Shown one piece after another: positions 43,208 to 52,092 of a stretch of DNA of 64,000 bases. Where the stretch lies: positions 1 to 64,000 of the forward strand of contig JAKSTN010000001.1 of assembly GCA_024402535.1 (NCBI GenBank). Reading direction: 5' to 3'. This DNA is from Treponema sp. GTDB taxonomy: Bacteria > Spirochaetota > Spirochaetia > Treponematales > Treponemataceae. Made by a program: the position numbers and the translations under genes. How positions within the stretch are numbered: position 1 is the first letter of the stretch; each line of letters opens with the position of its first letter. The notes beneath the pieces were generated by a model. It worked only from the letters and a program-made list of their open reading frames with translations. It made no database searches and was not told where the DNA came from.

Positions 43208-44365
43208 TTATATTTTCAATTCGCCGTTATCAAGAATTGTCTTTTCGCTGCCATCAGCATACTTAAGAGTGATTGTCGGGTAACGCACAACACCGTCCAG
43301 ATGAATAAGGCTTGGAGCATCGTTGTCATAGTTTTCGCCAATGGCAAAGTGACAGGTGCGGAATGCCTTTTCATCTTCCAGCATGTTTCCAGTGATTGTT
43401 GCAGCCGGGTTCAGCCCGATACCAAGTTCCCCGATATTTCTTGCATTACGTTTGTAAACTCCGCCTTTTCCGGCGGGAAGTTTTCCGTTCTTTTCATATT
43501 CAACGGCACGTTTTTCTGCATCTGTAATTGTTTGAAGCAGACGTTCAGCTTCTGCACCACCAGTAACTTCTGTAACAAAACCGTTTTCAAGTTTACAGGT
43601 AATAGGTGTATTGAGAATTGAATCTCCGTCAAAGAAAGTCATGGAACCGTCATAAACGATTACGCCTTCACATCCTTTTGTATCACCACCGGCTTCTGTT
43701 CCAGGAACCAGCGGGCTGATGAAAACTTCACCGGCAGGAATATTTCCGCCGCTTCCCGGAGTTGAAAAATCTCCGTCATCATTCAGAAGTTTGCGTCCCT
43801 TTACAGGAACCATAAGATCTGTTCCAGCAGGAGCAGTTACATGAACAAATTCTGCGCCTTCAAAAATCTTTCCAAGTTTTTTACAACGGTTTTTAAGTTC
43901 CACATAATCGATGCAGGCTGTGCGGTTCATCATGTCTGCTGTAATGCCTGGAGTCCAGACTGCGCGCATAGTTTTTTTGCCATCCAGAAGGTAATCAAAA
44001 ATGTGAGGATACTCTTCACCATTTTCAGTTTTGTAAGGATTTGCAGTTGCCTGTGGATCTTTTCCAAGTTTTATATTTGAAACAGAAATAGCTACTTCCG
44101 GATTTGTTCCGATAGCGGCCAAGACTGCAGGCTCTGCATTATCAAACGAAGTCTTATCATTCTGATAAATCAGGCTTGGCTTACCTTTTACCTCATTTAC
44201 CGCATGAAAAAATCCCTGGGCAATTTCTGATGTAGCAGGATTTGCAATAATCAGAACTCTTTCATCTTTCTTTACTTTCAGAACATCCTGAATAACTGTA
44301 TCGTATGCATTTTTTACGATTACAGTTTTTTTAATTTTCTCAATTTCGTCTTTAATTATACTCAT
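43208..44365 (-). CDS. M29-like metal-dependent aminopeptidase
   Basis: A 385-residue cytoplasmic protein resembling the M29/AmpS-type aminopeptidases. It has conserved metal-ligand positions in the C-terminal half: Glu in PAGEVFISP, Glu in IGELGIGLNPAA, His in TCHFAIGENYD, and His and Asp in SLIHLDGVV. These enzymes remove N-terminal residues from peptides with two metal ions. The start at 44365 is chosen because an extended -10 box (TGCTACAAT) ends 6 nt upstream. A further ATG at 44407 lies upstream of that promoter. It is monocistronic. Confidence 0.82.
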   Translation of the reverse strand: MSIIKDEIEKIKKTVIVKNAYDTVIQDVLKVKKDERVLIIANPATSEIAQGFFHAVNEVKGKPSLIYQNDKTSFDNAEPAVLAAIGTNPEVAISVSNIKLGKDPQATANPYKTENGEEYPHIFDYLLDGKKTMRAVWTPGITADMMNRTACIDYVELKNRCKKLGKIFEGAEFVHVTAPAGTDLMVPVKGRKLLNDDGDFSTPGSGGNIPAGEVFISPLVPGTEAGGDTKGCEGVIVYDGSMTFFDGDSILNTPITCKLENGFVTEVTGGAEAERLLQTITDAEKRAVEYEKNGKLPAGKGGVYKRNARNIGELGIGLNPAATITGNMLEDEKAFRTCHFAIGENYDNDAPSLIHLDGVVRYPTITLKYADGSEKTILDNGELKI

Positions 44366-44371
44366 AAGTTT

Positions 44372-44380
44372 ATTGTAGCA
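44372..44380 (-). promoter_or_regulatory. Extended -10 promoter of the aminopeptidase gene, leaderless layout
   Basis: TGCTACAAT on the minus strand ends 6 nt before the ATG at 44365. No Shine-Dalgarno sequence. Confidence 0.6.
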
Positions 44381-44418
44381 TATTTTCCCATGGTCGGCAG
44401 GGCTCATACCCCGTAGTC

Positions 44419-45066
44419 TTAGCAGTCCTTAACAAAATTAGTTCTGACAGCTTTATACAGGTAGATAAGTCCCAGGGAAAGAAAGCCAGCGCCGATAATA
44501 TCGGTAAGCCAGTGATAACCTGAAATCAGGCGACCTGCCATAATTGCAACAATCAAGATAATGGAAAGAATTTTATTTGCCATCAGAATGGAAGGCTTTT
44601 TTACATATACCGGTAATTCAATCATAGAACTGCCGAAAGCACAGATTGCAGCCATGGTAAGACTTGAAGGATAAGAGGCCGTTAATTCTTCGTCAATTAA
44701 AAGCGGTCTGTAATTCAATGCTACGACTTCTTCAAAAATGAGAAATGTAATAAAAACTACCAGATAAAAAACTCCCAGCACCAGAATATTTGAATCAACT
44801 TTCAGAATGCTTTTTCGTTTTATAAGCTGGATAAAACCAATCAAAGCAAAACCCAAAATAATGAACCCGGAAATAACGCCAACACAATTCGAAATGGTAT
44901 ACCATTCAGGATGAATTCCTGTGAAATTATTGATTGCAACGTTTACAGTAGCAAATCCGATTTCTGAATCCAAAGGTCCCAGAGGCTGAACATCTACAGT
45001 TTTAATCAGGACTGTAAATACAACAAAACACAACAGAAAAAAAATAGACGGAAAATATTTTCTCAT
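44419..45066 (-). CDS. PAP2-superfamily membrane protein
   Basis: A 215-residue protein with about six membrane helices. It carries PAP2 phosphatase motifs: RP in NYRPLL, a central SYPSSLT and GRLISGYHWLTDIIGA with the Arg, catalytic His and Asp. The central motif is normally PSGHT. Here Gly-His is Ser-Leu, so the second active-site His is missing and activity on lipid phosphates is uncertain. The start at 45066 is chosen because a TGTTATAAT box ends 9 nt upstream; the longer frame to 45102 would begin upstream of it. It follows the MATE gene by 42 nt but has its own promoter. Confidence 0.75.
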   Translation of the reverse strand: MRKYFPSIFFLLCFVVFTVLIKTVDVQPLGPLDSEIGFATVNVAINNFTGIHPEWYTISNCVGVISGFIILGFALIGFIQLIKRKSILKVDSNILVLGVFYLVVFITFLIFEEVVALNYRPLLIDEELTASYPSSLTMAAICAFGSSMIELPVYVKKPSILMANKILSIILIVAIMAGRLISGYHWLTDIIGAGFLSLGLIYLYKAVRTNFVKDC

Positions 45067-45075
45067 AATAAATTT

Positions 45076-45084
45076 ATTATAACA
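45076..45084 (-). promoter_or_regulatory. Extended -10 promoter of the PAP2 gene, near-leaderless
   Basis: TGTTATAAT on the minus strand ends 9 nt before the ATG at 45066. The box lies in the gap after the MATE gene stop. Confidence 0.6.
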
Positions 45085-45108
45085 TATAAAAATAAAAAGC
45101 ACAGAATT

Positions 45109-46470
45109 TTATCTGGTTAAATCCTGAACCCACTTATATTTCTTATAATGATGCATAACCCATGGGATTTTTCCAACTTCATCAATACAGGTGCAGGCGT
45201 AAACTACAAGGGCCGGCCAATGGAAGACAAAAGTGCCCAGGGCCGCAAGAGGAACTGCCAGTCCCCACATACAGATGGCAAGGCTGTACATATCAAATAA
45301 AGTATCACCACCGCAGTCAAAAATACCGTTGATGACGATTGTGTTCAAAGAACGGCCGAACATGTAAACGCTGTTTACCAGCATCATACCTGTAAGGATT
45401 TTTCCAGCGCCGTCAGAAAGTTTTACAGTATGAGAAACAATAGGACTGAGTCCAAGCATAACTAAAGAAATAATGCCAGAGCACACGAAACCGATTTTCA
45501 GAATTTTGTCTCCGTAGGCTTTTCCAAGTTCCAGGTTTCCGGCACCCAGTTCATTTCCTATGACAATGCCGGCGGCCGTACATAAGCCGTTGCAGAAGCA
45601 GCAGCACAGGTCACGGACAACGGCCGCCACAGAATTTGCTGCCGTTACATCGGCGCCCAGATGTCCCATAAAGGCGTTATAAGAAGTAAAGCCCACACCC
45701 CAGAACAGAAATGCTCCGATAAGTGGTCCAAGAACTTTCACAAAGTCCCACAAAAGAACCCCGTACCTGCAGAAGAAATATTTTAGTTTCGGATAAATAT
45801 AATTTTTCTTGTAAGAACAGGCTACAGCCCAGACCAGTTCAAAAACTCTGGAAAGCAATGTAGCAAGAGCTGCACCGCGAGGCCCCAGTTCAGGCATGCC
45901 GAAAAGTCCAAAAATGAAAACCCCGTTCAAAACAATATTTACCACAACCGTACAGGAACTGATTAAGGCAGTTTTTCCCGGATGGTCCGACACCTTCATC
46001 ATTCCAAGATAACACTGGGAAATTCCTGTTAGCAGATAAGACCAGCCCGCAATCTTTAAGTACTCTGATCCTATTTCAATTAAATCAGGCTGGTCTGTAA
46101 AAATAATCATAAGCCCACGAGGGAAAAACATACAGGCCAGGAAGAAAAGCAGGGAAATTAAAAATGAAAACTTTAAGGTAATATTGAAAATCTTATTCAG
46201 AGATTCCAGATCTTTTTTGCCCCAGTACTGGGCTCCAAGAATTCCTTCAACGGCAACAATTGAAGTAACGAACATATTCTGAACAAACTGAATCTGAGTT
46301 GCAAGCGAAACTGCCGACATGAAGTTCTGCTGTAAGCCGCCCAGCATAAGTGCGTCCGCTGCCGCAACAGAAGCCAGCATTAAATTCTGGAACGCAATTG
46401 GCAGCATTATTCTAAGAAGTTTGTCTAAAAAAACTTTGTTGTTTATTAAAGTTGAATTCTGTTTTTCCAT
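45109..46470 (-). CDS. MATE-family multidrug/cation exporter
   Basis: A 453-residue inner-membrane protein with about 12 hydrophobic helices. MATE features include the opening IMLPIAFQNLMLASVAAADALMLGG-type helix, QYWGKKD with GAQYWG, and a duplicated second half (AAGIVIGNELGAGNLELGKAYG). Such proteins export cationic or drug-like compounds using H+ or Na+. Substrate unknown. Its promoter is an extended -10 box 9 nt before the ATG, without a Shine-Dalgarno sequence. Confidence 0.9.
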   Translation of the reverse strand: MEKQNSTLINNKVFLDKLLRIMLPIAFQNLMLASVAAADALMLGGLQQNFMSAVSLATQIQFVQNMFVTSIVAVEGILGAQYWGKKDLESLNKIFNITLKFSFLISLLFFLACMFFPRGLMIIFTDQPDLIEIGSEYLKIAGWSYLLTGISQCYLGMMKVSDHPGKTALISSCTVVVNIVLNGVFIFGLFGMPELGPRGAALATLLSRVFELVWAVACSYKKNYIYPKLKYFFCRYGVLLWDFVKVLGPLIGAFLFWGVGFTSYNAFMGHLGADVTAANSVAAVVRDLCCCFCNGLCTAAGIVIGNELGAGNLELGKAYGDKILKIGFVCSGIISLVMLGLSPIVSHTVKLSDGAGKILTGMMLVNSVYMFGRSLNTIVINGIFDCGGDTLFDMYSLAICMWGLAVPLAALGTFVFHWPALVVYACTCIDEVGKIPWVMHHYKKYKWVQDLTR

Positions 46471-46479
46471 AGTTTTGAC

Positions 46480-46488
46480 ATTATATCA
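46480..46488 (-). promoter_or_regulatory. Extended -10 promoter of the MATE gene, near-leaderless
   Basis: TGATATAAT on the minus strand ends 9 nt before the ATG at 46470. Confidence 0.6.
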
Positions 46489-46497
46489 TTTAACGTT

Positions 46498-47445
46498 CTA
46501 AAAAATCCCGAACCTTTTAGCCAGTTCGTTGTGAACTTTTCTTTTGTTGGCAGTCCACATAGGTGCGGCCAGAATTGATTTTGCTCCGTCCCCTGTCAGT
46601 CTGTGGATAATAAAATCTTCCGGAATAATTTCCAGTGCCTTACCAATAAGACTGTAATACTCTTCTTCTTCAAGAACTGGAACCTGGCCTTTTTCCCAAA
46701 GGTCATACAAGTCTGTTCCTTTCAGAATATGAAGGCAGCTGATTTTTATTCCGTCTGCTGTTTCACACACCGCACGGACTGTATCCATCATATCTTTTTC
46801 CGTTTCACCTGGAAGCCCGAAAATTACATGAGTCACAATATGGATGCGGCTGTCTGCTTTACGGATTTTTTCAACTGCCTTAAAATATTCTTCAAGCTCA
46901 TAACCCCGCCTTATAAACTCTGCCGATTTTTTATTTACGGTCTGAAGCCCCAGTTCTATGGAAACAAGGAAAGGTTCTTTGGTTTGAAAAGCTTCATAGT
47001 CGGAGCAAGCAGCCGAGGCCCGGCAATCACTAAGTTTTGAAATTTCAGAAAGGATTTTGTCATCAATGCAGTCTGGACGGGTCCCGATGGAAATACCGCA
47101 TATATCTGGTGCCCGTGCCGCTTCTTCATAAAGAGCGCTAAGCCTTTCCGGGTCGCCGTAAGTGTTTGTAAAATTCTGAAAGTACGCGATGTATTTTCCG
47201 CCACTACAGCCGTCATCCTTCCGTCCTGAAAGTTTTTTCTCTACAAGTTTTTTGGCTTCTTCAATCTGTTGCGATACCGGCTTATTGCGGCTGGCGGCAA
47301 AATCCCCGGAACCTGAAGCACTGCAGAAAATACACCCACGAGTTCCTTTTGTACCGTCACGGGTAGGACAGGTGCAGCCAGCATCCAGAGAAATTTTATA
47401 AACCTTACAGCCGAATATTTTTTTGTAAAATTCAGAAACGTACAT
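46498..47445 (-). CDS. Radical SAM protein, TIGR01212/YhcC-like
   Basis: A 315-residue protein whose cluster motif is the spaced form C-x11-C-x2-C (CPTRDGTKGTRGCIFC, about residues 25-40), typical of Elp3-like TIGR01212 proteins. GISIGTRPDCI, VSIELGLQTVNKKSAEFIRRGY and HVIFGLPGETEKD are further family motifs. The family has no firm biochemical role; a tRNA-related function has been suggested by similarity. The ATG at 47445 is preferred to a TTG 9 nt upstream. A TATGAT box sits 12 nt before the ATG. Confidence 0.88.
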   Translation of the reverse strand: MYVSEFYKKIFGCKVYKISLDAGCTCPTRDGTKGTRGCIFCSASGSGDFAASRNKPVSQQIEEAKKLVEKKLSGRKDDGCSGGKYIAYFQNFTNTYGDPERLSALYEEAARAPDICGISIGTRPDCIDDKILSEISKLSDCRASAACSDYEAFQTKEPFLVSIELGLQTVNKKSAEFIRRGYELEEYFKAVEKIRKADSRIHIVTHVIFGLPGETEKDMMDTVRAVCETADGIKISCLHILKGTDLYDLWEKGQVPVLEEEEYYSLIGKALEIIPEDFIIHRLTGDGAKSILAAPMWTANKRKVHNELAKRFGIF

Positions 47446-47493
47446 CTGATTCAAGTTATCATAAATTTGAAAATGTCACAATTTTTCTATATA

Positions 47494-47616
47494 GTGTTGG
47501 TGTACGATGTAAACGTGCCCGAGTTCATAGAACCAGCCTTACCGAAGACGCCACGGTGCTCCGGTGATACACATCTCCCAAACACATTTTATTTTTTTCT
47601 CACAAAAGGAGTTCTT
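47494..47616 (+). promoter_or_regulatory. Structured 5' leader of the PTS IIC-like gene, possible riboswitch-type element
   Basis: A promoter-like TTGAAA (47467-47472) with TATAGT 17 nt later predicts a transcript from about 47500, giving a leader of about 115 nt. Within it gtgta (47500-47504) pairs with tacac (47568-47572), and gtgtt/aacac (47494-47498, 47581-47585) could extend the stem. Inside is a gttc-ata-gaac hairpin and a cacgg...ccggtg region. A T-rich stretch and an aaaggag ribosome binding site follow. I could not match it to a riboswitch class I know. Confidence 0.4.
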
Positions 47617-48681
47617 ATGAACAAATACGTTAAGCGTTATTTTATTGACGCCATGAGCGGTATGGCACAGGGGCTTTTTGCTTCCCTGCTGATCGGTACA
47701 ATCATCAAAACTTTAGGACAGCAGCTTTTGCGCCTGAATGTTAATCCTGTTTTCCAGTTCCTGGTAGATGCCGGAAACTTCGCTACAGAAGGTCACGTTG
47801 TTGGTGCTGCCATGGCAGTTGGAATCGGGTTTGCAATGCAACTTCCACTTCTGGTTCTGCTTTCACTGGTTGCAGTAGGGGCTGCAGCAAATGTTACTGG
47901 TGGTGCCGGTGGTCCTCTGGCAGTTCTCATTATTGCAATCATTTCTGCTGAAGTTGGAAACCTGGTAAGCAAAAAAACTAAGGTTGATATTATCGTTACT
48001 CCAGCCGTAACAATTCTGGTTGGCGCACTGCTTACAGTTCTTACAGCAAAGTACATCGGGATGGCTGCAAGTTCCGTAGGACGTCTGGTTGTATGGGCAA
48101 CTAAACTTCATCCGTTCTGGATGGGTATTCTGGTTTCTGTAATCATCGGAATTGCCCTCACCCTTCCTATTTCCAGCGCCGCAATCTGTGCCGCATTCGG
48201 ACTTACAGGTCTTGCAGGCGGTGCTGCAGTTGCTGGCTGCTGTGCCCAGATGGTAGGTTTTGCAGTTATGTCTTTCAAAGAAAACGGCTGGGGTGGAATC
48301 CTTTCCCAGGGGCTTGGAACATCCATGCTTCAGATGCCTAACATTGTTAAGAATCCCAAAGTATGGCTTCCACCAATCCTCGCTTCCATGATTACAGGAC
48401 CAATCGCAACCTGTCTTTTCAAGCTGGAAATGAACGGTGCCGCAGTAAGCTCAGGAATGGGAACCTGTGGTTTTGTAGGACAGATCGGTGTGATTACAGG
48501 ATGGTATGAACCTAGTAGCATTGCTGTAACTCACGGAGCTGCCGCAATCCAGCCTGGTGCTATGGAATGGACAGGACTCATTCTTGTATGCTTCGTCCTC
48601 CCAGCCCTCCTTTCATGGGCCTTCGGCCTTCTCTTCCGCAAAATCGGATGGATTAAGGAAGGGGACCTAGATCTGAACTAA
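47617..48681 (+). CDS. PTS_EIIC_2-family membrane transporter (PTS subunit IIC-like)
   Basis: A 354-residue protein with about ten hydrophobic helices and many Gly/Ala motifs (GNFATEGHVVGAAMAVGIGFAM-type segment, NVTGGAGGPLAVLI, GTCGFVGQIGVI). It resembles the PTS_EIIC_2 family, annotated as PTS sugar subunit IIC although often found without IIA/IIB partners, as here. Its substrate is unknown. The start at 47617 has a perfect aaaggag ribosome binding site. The open frame upstream to 47467 covers the leader and is rejected. cysE follows 43 nt later from its own promoter. Confidence 0.78.
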   Translation: MNKYVKRYFIDAMSGMAQGLFASLLIGTIIKTLGQQLLRLNVNPVFQFLVDAGNFATEGHVVGAAMAVGIGFAMQLPLLVLLSLVAVGAAANVTGGAGGPLAVLIIAIISAEVGNLVSKKTKVDIIVTPAVTILVGALLTVLTAKYIGMAASSVGRLVVWATKLHPFWMGILVSVIIGIALTLPISSAAICAAFGLTGLAGGAAVAGCCAQMVGFAVMSFKENGWGGILSQGLGTSMLQMPNIVKNPKVWLPPILASMITGPIATCLFKLEMNGAAVSSGMGTCGFVGQIGVITGWYEPSSIAVTHGAAAIQPGAMEWTGLILVCFVLPALLSWAFGLLFRKIGWIKEGDLDLN

Positions 48682-48709
48682 CCTGCTGGATGCACAAGCC
48701 GCGTTTTTA

Positions 48710-48718
48710 TGCTATTCT
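48710..48718 (+). promoter_or_regulatory. Extended -10 promoter of cysE, leaderless layout
   Basis: TGCTATTCT ends 6 nt before the ATG at 48725. No Shine-Dalgarno sequence is present. Confidence 0.6.
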
Positions 48719-48724
48719 AACCCT

Positions 48725-49594
48725 ATGAATATTGACGGACTTATTAACGGAATCCTTGATTCCTACGACACCTACGGACTTATCAACAGAAGTGAAACAG
48801 AAAACTTTCCTAACCGCCAGAATGTGGTTCAGGTTCTGTCTGATTTACAGAGTCTGGTTTTCCCAGGCTTCCGCACTGCCGAAGAAATCTGTCCGTCAAA
48901 CCTTCGCTACGTAACAGGGCTTAAAGTAAATAGCATCATTGCTACCCTTACAAAGGAAATTGAAAAAGCACTGCTCTTTACCATGAGCTCAAAAGTTCAG
49001 GACAAAAAAGACGTAGAAAATTCCCACTGCTTTAAGTTGGCAGAAAAAACTGCCCTTGCCCTTATTGAAGAAATTCCTGAAATCCGCAGACTGATATCTC
49101 TGGATGTAAAGGCCCTTCTAGCCGGCGACCCTGCCGCAAAAAGTGATGAAGAAATCATTCTTTCTTATCCAGGCCTTGAAGCAATTCTTGTTCACCGCAT
49201 TGCATACTTCCTGTACAAAAACGGAGTTCCAATCATTCCGCGCATCATGAGTGAACACGTTCACGGTAAAACAGGTATCGACATTCACCCTGGTGCTCAG
49301 ATCGGGGAAAGCTTCTTCATTGACCATGGAACCGGTATTGTTATCGGGGAAACCTGTGTAATCGGAAACAACGTGAAGATTTATCAGGGTGTAACTCTGG
49401 GTGCTTTAAGCGTTAAGAAAAGTCTTCAGGACAAAAAACGCCATCCTACAATCGAAGATGACGTTACAATCTATGCCAACGCTACAATTCTTGGCGGCGA
49501 AACCACCATCGGCCGCGGTGCTACCATAGGTGGTAACACGTGGGTCACTGAGTCAGTGGAAGCAGGAAAAAAGATATTCTCTCAAATCCAATAA
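48725..49594 (+). CDS. cysE: Serine O-acetyltransferase
   Basis: A 289-residue enzyme that acetylates serine for cysteine synthesis. The N-terminal helical region (about 1-150) precedes a left-handed beta-helix of hexapeptide repeats, with the active segment GIDIHPGAQIGESFFIDHGTG (catalytic Asp-His) and GNNVKIYQGVTLGA. The order and the shortened C-terminus (ending KKIFSQIQ) fit the EpsC-like serine acetyltransferases rather than the E. coli form, which has a cysteine-inhibition tail. No cysK is adjacent. Confidence 0.9.
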   Translation: MNIDGLINGILDSYDTYGLINRSETENFPNRQNVVQVLSDLQSLVFPGFRTAEEICPSNLRYVTGLKVNSIIATLTKEIEKALLFTMSSKVQDKKDVENSHCFKLAEKTALALIEEIPEIRRLISLDVKALLAGDPAAKSDEEIILSYPGLEAILVHRIAYFLYKNGVPIIPRIMSEHVHGKTGIDIHPGAQIGESFFIDHGTGIVIGETCVIGNNVKIYQGVTLGALSVKKSLQDKKRHPTIEDDVTIYANATILGGETTIGRGATIGGNTWVTESVEAGKKIFSQIQ

Positions 49595-49641
49595 AGGCGA
49601 GTTTTTTCATTAAACGGCAGTTACTATTTTGATTGAAATAC

Positions 49642-50739
49642 CTACTTGAATTGAATATCATCCAATTCTACACCAAGCTTTTCCAGAGTTGATTTCATGT
49701 TTTCAGTAGTAGCCCAGATCTGAGGTTCATAACCTTTGCCTTCTCCAAGCCAGTTCTCTGAAATCAAGCCGTCATTAGGAAACCTTCCAGCATAGATGAA
49801 GACATCAAGTTTTTCATTGTAATATTGATAGGTATCAAAACGCTGCATGCCGCCTGAATGAGTTCCAATCAGCATTGTTTTGAATTTTATATCTGGCGTT
49901 CCAAAAGTATGCCACAATTCACCGGAACTAAAACTCCAGTTATCCTGCAGACAGATTACAGTACCTTTGTAATCAATCATATTCAAATAATTTTTAAAAG
50001 TAAAAAGCGGATTATTATCTCCACCACTATTTGAGCGGGCATCTAAAATTATAAAATCTTTTTTACTGGCCTCTGCAGCCGCAGTCTGGAAATTCAACTT
50101 ATAATCTTGACTGCTGCAATCTGTAAAACGAATGTAATAGGCATTGGAAGTTTCTTTTTCAAAATAGAAACCCTCTGGATCTCTACTGGCAACGGTGCCT
50201 TCATCTCTGGCAGTAGGTTTATCAAAACCGTAATCTCTGATTCTTAAAGCAAAGTGGCAGTCGTCAATATATTCATTAAAAAGTTTATCAAAATCTCTGG
50301 AATCTTTTACAGCCATTAATTTTTTTCTGGAGAATCCTTTTTCCTGCATCTCAGTAAAGCCAGCATAATTTGCACTCAAGACATCCCAGATATACGAAAG
50401 TTCTTCCTGTGAAATCTTTGTGACAAAAAATCCGCGAGGAAGAGTCATAACCTTATCACCCCATTTAGAATAAGCTGGTTCCAGATCTTTTTTTGAAATA
50501 AATTCTTCTATTTCTTCTTTATGGGAAACAGGCCATCCCCAGGTCGAATTACGTTGTGTTGATCTGTAACAGATTAATTTGCCTAACTGATCTTTGTGCT
50601 GTTCCGGAGCAGCGGTAATTTTATACATGTATAAACCGTTATCACGGAATTCCTGAACAGCCCATCCGCGGTCTCTAACGGCACAACTTATAAAAAATAG
50701 GCTAAATAAAAACAGACATAATAAATTACTTTTTTTCAT
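49642..50739 (-). CDS. S41-type peptidase-like lipoprotein
   Basis: A 365-residue lipoprotein (hydrophobic stretch, lipobox FISC). The C-terminal half resembles the tail-specific protease (S41) core: ILDARSNSGGDNN, then the nucleophile region NWSFSSGE with the Ser, and IGTHSGGMQ. A catalytic Lys is not obvious, so proteolytic activity is uncertain. The start at 50739 is preferred to an ATG 18 nt upstream; an aggaaagag tract lies before it. It is the last gene of the GntR-ABC operon, 44 nt after the small secreted protein, suggesting an envelope-repair role. Confidence 0.75.
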   Translation of the reverse strand: MKKSNLLCLFLFSLFFISCAVRDRGWAVQEFRDNGLYMYKITAAPEQHKDQLGKLICYRSTQRNSTWGWPVSHKEEIEEFISKKDLEPAYSKWGDKVMTLPRGFFVTKISQEELSYIWDVLSANYAGFTEMQEKGFSRKKLMAVKDSRDFDKLFNEYIDDCHFALRIRDYGFDKPTARDEGTVASRDPEGFYFEKETSNAYYIRFTDCSSQDYKLNFQTAAAEASKKDFIILDARSNSGGDNNPLFTFKNYLNMIDYKGTVICLQDNWSFSSGELWHTFGTPDIKFKTMLIGTHSGGMQRFDTYQYYNEKLDVFIYAGRFPNDGLISENWLGEGKGYEPQIWATTENMKSTLEKLGVELDDIQFK

Positions 50740-50783
50740 AAACTCTCTTTCCTCCAAATATTTTCTATCTCTTTTTTTAATGT

Positions 50784-51266
50784 TTATTTCTGCTTATAAA
50801 AATCTCCGCCAAGAAGAATGCCTTTGCTGATTACATGACAGTCAAAAGTTTCAGGTTCATAAGCCGAATCTTTGACTTCCATATTTTCAGCTTTTATTCC
50901 AAATATTCTGGCTTCGTGTTCTTTAGGATACAGAATAATTTCACTAGCGGTAAGTTTATATTCCCCTGAAACCATCATTTTCATTATTCCAAAATCAGTT
51001 TTAAAAGTAAATGTCTGATCTTTATTAAAAACATAAGTCAACTTCAACTTATTCTCTTTATCTTTTCTGATATAAGTTTTTCCGATTATATGTTCCAGGG
51101 GAAGTATTTTTTCTTTTTTTAAATCTATTTTAAATTGTGAAAACTCTGGATGATATTCATAATTTTCACTTGAAAGAAATTCCTGCTGCTGACTGTCAGC
51201 ATCAGCAGCATAGATCTTTGTGAAAATCAAAAAGCATGTCAGCAGTACTGCTATACTTTTTTTCAT
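50784..51266 (-). CDS. Small uncharacterised exported protein
   Basis: A 160-residue protein with a cleavable signal peptide (KKSIAVLLTCFLIFTKIYA). The mature part, of about 140 residues, has a lipocalin-like strand pattern (IIGKTYIRKDKENKLKLTYVF, GEYKLTASEIILYPKE). No catalytic motif. An aaggg ribosome binding site and a 10-nt gap after the ABC permease place it in the GntR operon. I do not recognise the family. Confidence 0.7.
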   Translation of the reverse strand: MKKSIAVLLTCFLIFTKIYAADADSQQQEFLSSENYEYHPEFSQFKIDLKKEKILPLEHIIGKTYIRKDKENKLKLTYVFNKDQTFTFKTDFGIMKMMVSGEYKLTASEIILYPKEHEARIFGIKAENMEVKDSAYEPETFDCHVISKGILLGGDFYKQK

Positions 51267-51276
51267 ATTCCCTTTT

Positions 51277-52092
51277 CTATTCCAGGTTCAGTTTTTTTCT
51301 GTTGATGTACACACATACTATGTACATTACAACACAGAAACCTAATGCCCACATGCAGGATCCTGCAACTGCCGAATTAAAGAATTCTGCAAACTCAACT
51401 TCTTCAGAAATAACAATATCATTTCTTACAGACTCCATGGAAGTTATAGTTTCTGTAATTCCAAGAACCTGGAAAACAAAATACATTACCATACCTGCCA
51501 CAACTGAAAGAGCAACCTTATGCTTGTCTGAAAGCTGTCCGATTGCAAAACTTGTGAAAATCCACAGGTTGATTAAAAGCATTCCTAAAATAAGCCCTAC
51601 AACCATCCATCCAATCATATTTGAAAGATAAATTCCAATTTCTTCATAAAGCCTGCGGTTCAGATCTGACCAGGAATATCTTGTAATTTCTTTCCAGGCT
51701 TCCCCTTGTGTTGCCGCATTTACAAAAAAGAAAATTGAAACAACAAGAAGAACTACAGAACTTATCATCCAGATCGTAGACACAATCAGTTTTGCATTAA
51801 AAACTGAAGTTCCTTTTACAGGAAGAGTATGTGTCAGATATCCCTGGGCACTATACATAGTTTTGTAATAGCGGATACAGATATAAACAAAAGTTGAAAT
51901 ATAAACAGCCACACTGGAAAGAACATATAAAATTATTACAGATACCAATAATACTGATGGTGCGTTATGTCCACTTGCCATAGAATAGCAGGATATACTT
52001 CCAAGAATTGTAAGCAGAACATAAGCGGCATAAACTGCCAGCATTACTTTATAAGAATTTTTGAATTCGTGTTTGATTAATTTTTCTAACAT
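51277..52092 (-). CDS. ABC transporter permease subunit
   Basis: A 271-residue protein with about six hydrophobic helices and a large periplasmic loop (about residues 125-170). It resembles the integral subunits paired with YtrB-like ATPases. It overlaps the ATPase gene by 7 nt. Within the GntR-type operon it probably exports or senses a cell-wall-active compound; the substrate is unknown. Confidence 0.85.
   Translation of the reverse strand: MLEKLIKHEFKNSYKVMLAVYAAYVLLTILGSISCYSMASGHNAPSVLLVSVIILYVLSSVAVYISTFVYICIRYYKTMYSAQGYLTHTLPVKGTSVFNAKLIVSTIWMISSVVLLVVSIFFFVNAATQGEAWKEITRYSWSDLNRRLYEEIGIYLSNMIGWMVVGLILGMLLINLWIFTSFAIGQLSDKHKVALSVVAGMVMYFVFQVLGITETITSMESVRNDIVISEEVEFAEFFNSAVAGSCMWALGFCVVMYIVCVYINRKKLNLE

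Noticed and set aside
47467..47616. 50-codon N-terminal extension of the PTS IIC-like protein from a TTG
   Set aside because: The region contains the promoter and a structured leader, and the ATG at 47617 has a strong ribosome binding site.
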